This document shows positions 16,020-22,856 of a stretch of DNA of 36,494 nt, piece after piece (positions within the stretch are counted from its first letter, which is position 1; every line of letters starts with the position of its first letter). The translations under genes and the position numbers were made by a program. Origin of the DNA: Verrucomicrobiia bacterium (GTDB lineage: Bacteria > Verrucomicrobiota > Verrucomicrobiia > JABWAM01). The stretch covers positions 1 to 36,494 of the forward strand of contig JADZFN010000001.1 in assembly GCA_020849895.1 (NCBI GenBank), written 5' to 3'. Below the pieces are notes generated by a model, which did not search any database, was not told where the DNA came from, and saw only the letters and a list, made by a program, of their open reading frames with translations.

Positions 16020-16762
16020 CAGTACCCCCGCTGTTCGTATTGCGCGATCATTCGCTGGTAGTGTTCGGGACCGCCTTCGCGGTTCGCGCTGATGAAAACC
16101 GTCGCCGGCGTTCCTGCGGCGGCCATCTTTTCCATCACCCGCCCCCAGAGCATGTGCCCCAACACGGAACAGGCGAACCCCGAAACCGGAAGGGCCGGGT
16201 CTTTGTAGCCGGGAATTTCCACGGCGGCGTCGCCGTAAGGCGCTCCGTGGTCGAGCGTCACGTCAGCCACCTCGAAGAGTCGTTTCCCAGAAGGATGGAG
16301 CGAGGCCACGCGCCGGCTGTATTCGAGCGACGTCAGGCCGATGGTCTTCACCCCGCACCCCCGGCACGCGAGCGCGAGCTCCACGGGGATCCGGTTCTTC
16401 CCCGACACCGAGCCCAGAAGCATCACGTCACCCGCGCGAAGGTTCGAGACGCGCACGGCGAGACGGACGGTTTCGAGGTCCCGCTCCACCGTCGTGGGCG
16501 CGGGACGGTCCTTCAGGCAGGCGGCGTTTTGATCTTCGACGCTCAGGCTGAACGCAAAGCGGCGGATGGCGGCGAGTCCGCCCGCGCGATTGAGGAAATC
16601 GCCCTGGATGCCGTGGCCGACTTCGGCGCACCAGACCGTCCCGCGATGGACGAGCGCGTGGACGACCAGGTCGGCGGCGCGTTCGAGGGCGGGGAGTTGC
16701 GTCTTCTCGAGGTGCTCGAGCACGGCGCGCGCGGCAGCGAGATATTTTTCCGGAGCGTTCAT
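16019..16762 (-). CDS. SIS-domain sugar isomerase-like protein B (UPF0309-type, 247 aa)
   Basis: Paralogue of the next gene downstream, with the same order of motifs: VWCAEVGHGIQGDFLNRAGGL, LLGSVSGKNRIPVELALACRG, VKTIGLTSLEYSRRV, HPSGKRLFEVADVTLDHGAPYGDA. The phosphosugar loop reads GSVSGKN against TSTSGRN in its partner. Likely cytoplasmic and active on an amino-sugar phosphate, given the adjacent BadF/GlcNAc-kinase-like gene and nagB. It overlaps the kinase stop by 4 nt and the partner SIS start by 1 nt. Confidence 0.82.
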   Translation of the reverse strand: MNAPEKYLAAARAVLEHLEKTQLPALERAADLVVHALVHRGTVWCAEVGHGIQGDFLNRAGGLAAIRRFAFSLSVEDQNAACLKDRPAPTTVERDLETVRLAVRVSNLRAGDVMLLGSVSGKNRIPVELALACRGCGVKTIGLTSLEYSRRVASLHPSGKRLFEVADVTLDHGAPYGDAAVEIPGYKDPALPVSGFACSVLGHMLWGRVMEKMAAAGTPATVFISANREGGPEHYQRMIAQYEQRGY

Positions 16763-17877
16763 GGAATCGGCGAAGTGGCATCATGGAACGCGCGTACGCT
16801 CTCGTAAAGCCGCGTGCGTACGGCCTCCCCTTCGCCAGGCTGGATCTGGAGGAGCGCGACGAGGGCGTTGCCGACCACCGGCGGCCAGGGTGCACGGAAC
16901 GGCGTCAGGCGCGGCGTCCGCTCCGCGAGGCGCGCACGAAACGCCCGCCAGTAGGCGCGGGACCGCAGGGCGAGGCTCCCGCCCGCGATGAGGGGATAGT
17001 CGTCGTCGTGCATTCCGAGGAGGTCCACGAGGTCCCACACCGTTTCGGCGAGGCCTTCCGCTGCGTCTTCGAGGATGCGGAGCGCCACAGCGTCTCCGCG
17101 TTCCGCCTCCTCATCCGCGATTCGCGCGAGCGAGGCGATCACCGAGCGGTCCTGCGGCATGAGGCTGAAGTCTACGAGGCGCTGAAGGCGGGACCCGGCA
17201 CACTTCAATTCGAGATCGAAAATCAAAAAGCGCGCCGCCGTTTTTCGGAGATGCAAGCAAAGGTCCGGTTTCATCGGGGAGCATCCGTCTCCTTTGCCTT
17301 TCGCCTTCTCGAAGTCGGCGAGGCAGTGCGCGAAAATCCGATTTTGCATCGAGGTGGCATGCCGCGGATGCCGCTCCGCCAGCACGGCCGCGCGGAGCGC
17401 GCGAAGCCCCACCTGATATCCGCCGCCGACGTCGCCGAGCTGCGGGCCGAGTCCGTCGAGGGACCGGTATTGCCCTTCGCGATTGATGCCGCTTACGCGC
17501 GCGCCGGTGCCGGCGACCACAGCGATCCCGAACCTCTCGTCGGCCAGGGCCATGAGGCCGTCTATCTCGGAAATCGCATGGGAGATGAAGGGCCGGTTGA
17601 GCGACAACTCAAGATTCTTGTTCAGCATTAGGGCGGCAATCGTGACGAGATGCAGTTCGTCCACGCGCCATTTTCCCAACGCCTTGCGCGCCGCTTCTCT
17701 CATGATCCTCGGGCTGCGCCCGCTGATGCCCGTCCGCTGGACGCGCCCTGCAGAGAGTGCCGTCCCGTCGTCGCGCACCAAGAGCGCCTCGCACTTCGAG
17801 CCGCCGGGATCGAGCGCCAGCACCGCGCGGGAAACCTGGAAGTTCTGATCGGTTGTCATTACTTCAGATTCGCGCAT
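16759..17877 (-). CDS. BadF/BadG/BcrA/BcrD ATPase-family protein, N-acetylglucosamine kinase-like (372 aa)
   Basis: ASKHA-fold kinase signatures are present: AVLALDPGGSKCEALLVRDDG (phosphate-1 loop, Asp23), FGIAVVAGTGARVSGINREG (phosphate-2 region), GLGPQLGDVGGGYQVG, and the adenosine-motif-like PLIAGGSLALRS near the C-terminus. This is the layout of N-acetylglucosamine kinases within the BadF family; the 2-hydroxyacyl-dehydratase activators of the family carry Fe-S cysteines at the dimer interface that are not evident here. The neighbourhood (NagB, two SIS proteins) supports phosphorylation of an amino sugar. ATG at 17877 is chosen; ATG 17859 (MTTDQNF) is equally plausible, and neither has a clear Shine-Dalgarno. 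Confidence 0.8.
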   Translation of the reverse strand: MRESEVMTTDQNFQVSRAVLALDPGGSKCEALLVRDDGTALSAGRVQRTGISGRSPRIMREAARKALGKWRVDELHLVTIAALMLNKNLELSLNRPFISHAISEIDGLMALADERFGIAVVAGTGARVSGINREGQYRSLDGLGPQLGDVGGGYQVGLRALRAAVLAERHPRHATSMQNRIFAHCLADFEKAKGKGDGCSPMKPDLCLHLRKTAARFLIFDLELKCAGSRLQRLVDFSLMPQDRSVIASLARIADEEAERGDAVALRILEDAAEGLAETVWDLVDLLGMHDDDYPLIAGGSLALRSRAYWRAFRARLAERTPRLTPFRAPWPPVVGNALVALLQIQPGEGEAVRTRLYESVRAFHDATSPIP

Positions 17878-17931
17878 GGCGCGGAAGAGCGCGCTTTTTC
17901 TCGGAGCCGCCCGCGCCACGGCCCTCCTGCT

Positions 17932-18576
17932 TCACCAGCCGACCGCGCGAAGAAACTCGTGGGCGATGACGAGATGGCCGCTGAGGTTCGGATGGACGGG
18001 TTCGGGGCAGTAACGATCGGCCTCGCGCCATCGGAGCTGGCGCTGGAAGGCTTCGTGGGTTTTCACGTGAAGCGTCCGAAACTCGCGCGCAAGACGCGCC
18101 ACGATGCGCAGATACGCGGGCAACATCCTCAGGATTTTTCCGCGCCAGGAATCCGGCGAGCGGTCCTGACTGATATAGAAGGGATCCACGAGGATCAGCC
18201 TCGCGCGCGTGGCCTTCCGCGTGCGTTCGAGGATTTTGCGATAGCACGCCTCGAAATGCTCCGGCGGCACGGCATCCGCGTTGTCCCGCACCGTGCGGGC
18301 GAGGTCGTTGATGCCGATCTTGATCGAGAGCCAGTCGGGGCGATGGCGGATCACGTCGTCCTCCCAGCGATCGAGCAGGCTGACCACGGTGTTCCCGCCG
18401 ATCCCCTTGTTGATGAAGCGCAGGGTGCGTTCAGGATAACGCGCCGTGATCAGGTCCACCGCTAGCTTCGCGTATCCCTCGCCGAGAGGCGCCTGCGCTC
18501 CGCTCCGTCCGCAGTCCGTGATGCTGTCGCCGATAAAAAGGACGGTCTGCCTGTTCTTGAAAAGGAAGCGTGACAT
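17932..18576 (-). CDS. SGNH/GDSL-type hydrolase (214 aa)
   Basis: Block I is FIGDSITDCG with nucleophile Ser18; block II is FINKGIGGNTV; block III is IKIGINDLA; block V is EPVHPNLSGH with His195. In the usual DxxH the acid is Asp, but here Glu192 occupies that place, which is uncommon. No signal peptide is seen, so the enzyme should act in the cytoplasm. Family members remove acetyl or acyl groups from sugars and other esters. Within a cluster with a GlcNAc-kinase-like protein and NagB it could deacylate an imported amino sugar (inference). It is 54 nt upstream of the kinase gene and 86 nt downstream of nagB. Confidence 0.85.
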   Translation of the reverse strand: MSRFLFKNRQTVLFIGDSITDCGRSGAQAPLGEGYAKLAVDLITARYPERTLRFINKGIGGNTVVSLLDRWEDDVIRHRPDWLSIKIGINDLARTVRDNADAVPPEHFEACYRKILERTRKATRARLILVDPFYISQDRSPDSWRGKILRMLPAYLRIVARLAREFRTLHVKTHEAFQRQLRWREADRYCPEPVHPNLSGHLVIAHEFLRAVGW

Positions 18577-18662
18577 TTCCCTGTTCCTAATGGACGCGCG
18601 CCTGCGATGTCACCTCAAAAACGACCTTTCGCGGGCGCCGAAGCCTTCGCTCACTTCCTGAA

Positions 18663-19448
18663 TCAGCGGAAGGCTTCCCATTCCGGCTCATTTTCAAAGG
18701 TCCAGCGATAGTAGGCGACGCCCTGAAGACGCGCGGCGGCGTCCTCGTCCACCACGACGGAACAACGCGGATGGAGCTGGAGGGCCGTGGCGGAAATCAT
18801 GGCGGTGATCGGCCCTTCCACCGCGCGAGCCATGATGTCCGCCTTCGCGGCGCCGGTGGCGAGGAGGAGGCAGCGCGACGTGTCGAGGATGGTGCCCACC
18901 CCCATGGTGATCGCGCGGCGCGGCATCTTTGACGGGTCAACGAACTGCGGGGCGTTCTGCTTCAGCGTGACGGGCGAAAGGGCCTTCACCCGCGTCCGAG
19001 AGCGGAAGGCGGAAAGTGGTTCGTTGAATCCGATGTGCCCCGCCTTGCCGATCCCGAGGATCTGAAGGTCAATGCCGCCCGCGCGGCGGATCGCCTCTTC
19101 GTAACGCCGGCATTCCATGTCCAGATCGGCGGCGCAACCGTCGGGCAGATGCGTCTGGCGCAGGTCCATGTTGACAGGGTCGAAGAAGTGTTCCCGCATG
19201 AAACGGTGATAGGAGTTCGGATCGGCCGGCGTCAGGCCGATATATTCGTCGAGGTTGAACGTGCGGCAGCGCGAAAAATCGAGCTGCTCCTCGCGGTGCA
19301 AGCGCACGAGCTCGCGGTAGACGCCCTCCATCGTGGCGCCGGTGGCGAGCCCGAGGACCAGATGGGGTTTGCGGCGCAGCTCGCCCGCGATCACACGGGC
19401 GACCAGCCGGCAGGCGGCGTCCGCCGTGGGTTGAATGACGACGTCCAT
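18663..19448 (-). CDS. nagB: Glucosamine-6-phosphate deaminase (261 aa)
   Basis: The full-length NagB fold is recognisable, close to the 266 aa of the E. coli enzyme, which converts glucosamine-6-phosphate to fructose-6-phosphate plus ammonia. Seen: LGLATGATMEGVYREL (phosphate loop), TFNLDEYIGL with the catalytic Asp67 (E. coli Asp72), and LGIGKAGHIGFNEP with His138 (His143) and Glu143 (Glu148). The position equivalent to E. coli Asp141 is Ala136; many Firmicute enzymes have Asn there. Substrate preference or rate may therefore differ. The ATG has no strong Shine-Dalgarno. The 191-nt gap upstream (19449-19639) shows only a TTCTAGAA palindrome. NagA (GlcNAc-6-P deacetylase) is not in the window. 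Confidence 0.88.
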   Translation of the reverse strand: MDVVIQPTADAACRLVARVIAGELRRKPHLVLGLATGATMEGVYRELVRLHREEQLDFSRCRTFNLDEYIGLTPADPNSYHRFMREHFFDPVNMDLRQTHLPDGCAADLDMECRRYEEAIRRAGGIDLQILGIGKAGHIGFNEPLSAFRSRTRVKALSPVTLKQNAPQFVDPSKMPRRAITMGVGTILDTSRCLLLATGAAKADIMARAVEGPITAMISATALQLHPRCSVVVDEDAAARLQGVAYYRWTFENEPEWEAFR

Positions 19449-19639
19449 GCGGGAAGTCTACCAACTCGAAACGCAAACTTCTAGAAAGGAACCTCGCCCG
19501 ACGCCTTCCACAATCTCTCGCCGCCTCTGGATCCGTCTGCGACCGGATGCCCTCACGAAGGTGCGACATCCCTTTGTCTTTTTGCCGGCTCTCGTCCCGT
19601 CCTGCGACGAAAACGAAAGAAAGGCGCGCGCCAAGCGGA

Positions 19640-20770
19640 CTATTTTCCCGGCTTTTCGGTTTCCGCGAGGAATCGCTCCGCCTCCTCGAGGGTGTCGAAA
19701 GGTTTTTCCACCACCAGCCAGACTCCCTCAGGACCGAGGACGCGCAGCGTCTCGAGGGCGTCGGCGGGATCTTCGGCGAGGACCTGCACGGCTTTCCCCG
19801 CGGCGAGACAGCGGCGATAGACTTCGATCCAGCGCGCGGCGGGGCCTTGACCCGCGCCATAAGCCCATTGAACAGCCTGGATTTCGCGGAGGCCGAGGAG
19901 GAGGTCGAGGCGGGGAAACGCACCCGGTCCGTCGAGATGAAAGAGGCAGCGCTCGAGGGGCGCGATTTCGGCAAGGAGGTCGGGGAGCACCAGATCGCGC
20001 GCCAGGGCGGGCGAGATCAGCCCCCAGAAGTCGCTCGATGCAACGTAGGCCAGACCTTCATGGTGAAAAGGCTGCCAGGTCGTGCAGCCCTTTCCTGCCG
20101 CGCGAACGATCGCCCAGTGGCGTTGAAGCGCCTCGACGAAGCCGGCGCTCACGCGGCGGCCGGCTTTGCGGACCAACTCGGGGCAATCCAGCATGTCGGC
20201 GCAGAGATCCCGCGGTTCGCGCAACGCGGCGAGGAGGTCGTAGTTGCCATGGAGGTTGGCCAGGCTGACGACGCAACGGCCTTCTGCGCGTTCCACGGCC
20301 AGGCGCGTCATCTTTTCCAGTGCGACCCAAGAGGGGTTGTCGAAATCCGTTTTGGCCTCCGCAATTTTTTCCCATCCGGAAGGGTCGCGCACCGACGGCC
20401 TCGGCGTTGCGGCATCCTCGCCGAAATCGAGGTCGCACCCGAAAAGGGCGGCGGCGATCTCGGGGCCGAAGGGCGAGGCGTAGCGGGGAAAACTGTCGCC
20501 CGGATAATCGCGCGCCTCAAGGCGGGCCAAGGCGTTTTCGACATTCCATTCCACATCCAGCCAACGCGCGCGCCACGTCATATGCGTCGAGGGGCGTTCG
20601 CGGGCGGGGCGGGAGGGTTTCACCTCGAGGGTGACCACCGGCCGATCCTGAGCGGCGCAGGCCCACCAGGCGCGGAAGCGTTCGACGGTTTTCGGAAAGT
20701 CAGGTTTGAGTGCGAGTTCGGGAGGCGCGGACACGAGGGGGAAGATGGCGGGTGCGGCCTTGAGATTCAA
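19640..20770 (-). CDS. Uroporphyrinogen decarboxylase (URO-D)-like protein (376 aa)
   Basis: The C-terminal half has the strand-helix succession of the URO-D/methionine-synthase-like barrel: CLFHLDGPGAFPRLDLLLGL, IQAVQWAYGAGQGPAARWIEVY, VQVLAEDPADALETLRVL, GVWLVVEKPFDTLEEAERFL. The HemE N-terminal signature (PVWxMRQAGR) is absent, so it is not the haem enzyme. Such proteins occur often in PVC carbohydrate loci; methyl transfer is one suggestion, but the function is unknown. The start is TTG at 20770 with GAGG just before it; a GTG at 20734 is an alternative. It is divergent from der and may be transcribed into the nagB cluster. Confidence 0.65.
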   Translation of the reverse strand: MNLKAAPAIFPLVSAPPELALKPDFPKTVERFRAWWACAAQDRPVVTLEVKPSRPARERPSTHMTWRARWLDVEWNVENALARLEARDYPGDSFPRYASPFGPEIAAALFGCDLDFGEDAATPRPSVRDPSGWEKIAEAKTDFDNPSWVALEKMTRLAVERAEGRCVVSLANLHGNYDLLAALREPRDLCADMLDCPELVRKAGRRVSAGFVEALQRHWAIVRAAGKGCTTWQPFHHEGLAYVASSDFWGLISPALARDLVLPDLLAEIAPLERCLFHLDGPGAFPRLDLLLGLREIQAVQWAYGAGQGPAARWIEVYRRCLAAGKAVQVLAEDPADALETLRVLGPEGVWLVVEKPFDTLEEAERFLAETEKPGK

Positions 20771-20856
20771 CGCCTCGCGATTCGACGGATGCGAACGCCG
20801 TTCCTCGGCGCGGGACGCGCGCGGACCTCCTCGCCGGCATCTTCGAAAACTCCGAG

Positions 20857-20893
20857 GGAACGCCTCAAATCGGACTTTGTGAGAAGGCGTTCC
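20857..20893. promoter_or_regulatory. Strong inverted repeat in the der leader / divergent intergenic region
   Basis: Perfect 9-bp arms GGAACGCCT (20857-20865) and AGGCGTTCC (20885-20893), with an inner CAAA/TTTG pairing, end 20 nt before the der ATG. It lies in the 143-nt divergent gap between the URO-D-like gene and der. It could be an operator serving both genes or a 5'-UTR hairpin controlling Der synthesis; the sequence alone does not decide. Confidence 0.5.
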
Positions 20894-20913
20894 AGCGTGT
20901 AGCCTGCGCCGCC

Positions 20914-22356
20914 ATGCCTCTCCGCGTCGCCATTGTCGGACGCCCCAACGTGGGCAAGTCCGCGCTGTTCAATCGCCTTGTGCGGCGGCATCTGGCGATC
21001 GTCCACGATCAACCGGGCGTCACGCGCGACCGCGTCGCGGAAACGGTTTGGAGAGAGGGGCTCGCGTTCGAGTTCGTGGATACGGGAGGGTTCGGGCTTC
21101 GCGAGGCGCCGGAGACTTCCCGGGAAATTGCGGAGGCCGTCCGTCGTCAGGCCGAAGCAGCGATCGCCTCTTCGGACGTACTGCTCTTCGTGGTGGATGG
21201 CCAGACGGGCCTCGAGCCGCTCGATCAGGAGGTGGCCGCGCGCCTCCGCAAGAGCGGAAAACGCGTGTGGCTCGGAGTGAACAAGCTCGACCAGACGAAA
21301 CACGACGCGCGCGCCACGGAGTTTCACGAGCTCGGCTTCGAGACGATGTTCCTGCTTTCGGCGACGCACGGGCGCGGGGTGTCCTCGCTGTGGAACGCCC
21401 TCGCGGAGGCGGCGGCGGGAAACGGGCCGGAGACCGCGGCGGCGTCCGTCGAGGAACGCCCGCCGCGCGTCGCCGTGGTAGGGCGTCCCAACGTGGGCAA
21501 ATCCAGCCTTGTGAACCGCCTGCTCGGGGAGGAGCGCGTGATCGTGAGCGAGACGCCGGGCACGACGCGCGACGCGGTGGACCTCGAGGTGGCGGTCGGG
21601 GAGCGCCGCTACGTGCTGGTGGACACGGCGGGCGTCCGTCACAAGCGCCGCATCCATACCCATGTGGAGATGTGGAGTCGCCATCGCGCCGAGAAAAGCG
21701 TCGCGCGGGCGCAGGTGGCGCTGCTGCTCATCAGCGCGCCGGATGGTCCGACGCGCCAAGACTGCGAGATCGCCTCGATCATCGCCGAGCGCCGCAAACC
21801 CTGCCTCCTCATCGTCAACAAGTGGGACCTCAACGAAAGCCTGGAAAAGAAGGCGCCGACGGAAGAAGGCCGGAGCGGCGTCCGGACCGTCCGGCGTCGA
21901 GCGGTGCCGAAGAGCGAATATGAGAAAGCGCTGCGGGCGCGGATGCCTTTTCTCGAGCACGCGCCCGTGATTTTCGTTTCCGCGCTTGAAGGATACCACG
22001 CGCCGCAGATCTGGCGGTGGGTGGCGACCGTGCTCGAGCAGTCCCGACGGCGGCTCACCACCGGGGCGCTCAACCGCGTGATCGGCCGGGCGCAGGAGCG
22101 CCGACAGCCGCCGATGCGCCAGGGAAAACGTCTCAAGATCTATTACGCCGTTCAGAAAGCGGACGCCTCCGTGCCGACCTTCGTCCTTTTTGTGAACCAG
22201 CGGCGGCTCTGGCAGGAGTCCTACGGGCGTTACCTCGCGAATCGGATCCGCGAGGTGGAACCGCTGACGGGATGCCCGATCATTTTCGAGCTTCGCGAGA
22301 AGCTCACGCCGCACGAGGCGGCCTCCGCGCGCGCCGCCCCGCTCGACGAGGGGTAG
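20914..22356 (+). CDS. der: GTPase Der (EngA), ribosome biogenesis (480 aa)
   Basis: Two tandem G domains plus a C-terminal KH-like domain, the hallmark of Der, which acts in 50S subunit maturation. G1: GRPNVGKS (9-16), DTGGFGL, VNKLD. G2: GRPNVGKS from residue 190, TPGTTRDAV, DTAGVR, NKWD (302-305), VSAL (Ser356). KH-like end: RQPPMRQGKRLKIYYAVQK, then PTFVLFVNQ and NRIREV. Between NKWD and VSAL there are about 50 residues, roughly 20 more than usual, including a basic stretch GRSGVRTVRRRAVP. It is divergent from the URO-D-like gene. Confidence 0.93.
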   Translation: MPLRVAIVGRPNVGKSALFNRLVRRHLAIVHDQPGVTRDRVAETVWREGLAFEFVDTGGFGLREAPETSREIAEAVRRQAEAAIASSDVLLFVVDGQTGLEPLDQEVAARLRKSGKRVWLGVNKLDQTKHDARATEFHELGFETMFLLSATHGRGVSSLWNALAEAAAGNGPETAAASVEERPPRVAVVGRPNVGKSSLVNRLLGEERVIVSETPGTTRDAVDLEVAVGERRYVLVDTAGVRHKRRIHTHVEMWSRHRAEKSVARAQVALLLISAPDGPTRQDCEIASIIAERRKPCLLIVNKWDLNESLEKKAPTEEGRSGVRTVRRRAVPKSEYEKALRARMPFLEHAPVIFVSALEGYHAPQIWRWVATVLEQSRRRLTTGALNRVIGRAQERRQPPMRQGKRLKIYYAVQKADASVPTFVLFVNQRRLWQESYGRYLANRIREVEPLTGCPIIFELREKLTPHEAASARAAPLDEG

Positions 22357-22490
22357 GCACAAGACGCCTTCGGCGCCCTCCTCGAGCAATCCTTCTTCGA
22401 ACCCCGCGGCATTCCGAGACCGGCGCCTTCGCTTCGTGACGCAGCAAATCGCGCTCGCGTTGCCTCCGCGTTTATGAGGCGCCTTTCCGC

Positions 22491-22690
22491 ATGATCGAAC
22501 TTGCGGTCCGAACCTCCGAACCGGCGGAATTCCTCGCGATCCCATGCGAGGTGCGGCGCGCCGTGACGTCGGAAGGCTGGAGGAACGGGACGCGCATGAT
22601 CCTTCTCCCGCACACCACCGCGGCCATGACGATCCAGGAAAGCACCGATCCCGACGTGGCGCGCGAATCGATCCTGCGCACCGCGGAGGT
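22491..22690 (+). pseudogene. Truncated YjbQ/UPF0047-family gene, N-terminal half only
   Basis: From ATG 22491 (GAGG 12 nt upstream) the frame reads MIELAVRTSEP and onward to RMILLPHTTAAMTIQESTDPDV, the conserved HTTAxxTIxExxDPDV region of the YjbQ family (~130-140 aa; secondary thiamine-phosphate synthase activity has been reported for members). Similarity ends at about residue 66 (ESILRTAE). The second half (NADAHIK.. and the C-terminal GTWQ..FCEFDG region) is missing. The frame stays open for 351 codons but runs into the LacI gene in another phase, so the extension is not credible. The truncation lies ~165 nt before the start of the second LacI module. Confidence 0.6.
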
Positions 22691-22803
22691 CAAGACGCCG
22701 ACGCGTCCTTGCTCTCTCGCTGCTTTCCGAGGGGGTATGAAAATACGACTGCCCTCTGCGAGGAGACGGTTTGGCCAAAGGCAAGGTGTCGAGGGCGTGA
22801 GAA

Positions 22804-22856
22804 TTTTTCAGAAAAAGACTTGTCTTCCTGGATTTTTTTGTTATTGTTCGAACAAT
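22804..22856 (+). promoter_or_regulatory. Promoter/operator region of the second lacI-type gene
   Basis: An AT-rich island in GC-rich DNA. It holds TTTTTC-A-GAAAAA (22804-22816) and the perfect 14-bp palindrome ATTGTTCGAACAAT (22843-22856) with central CG, as in LacI-family operators. The second palindrome runs into the ATG of the regulator (22855), so binding there would block transcription or initiation: likely autoregulation (inference). TTGTCT (22820-22825) may serve as -35; no good -10 is seen. Confidence 0.6.

Noticed and set aside
15237..16762. SIS proteins as MurQ etherases
   Set aside because: They are shorter than MurQ, lack its C-terminal helical domain, and resemble the UPF0309 type better.
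19640..20770. Haem-biosynthesis hemE
   Set aside because: The HemE N-terminal signature and conserved active-site arginines are not seen; it is only a URO-D-fold relative.
20767..22545. 592-codon antisense frame over der
   Set aside because: Der is unambiguous on the plus strand; the antisense frame is a third-position GC shadow.
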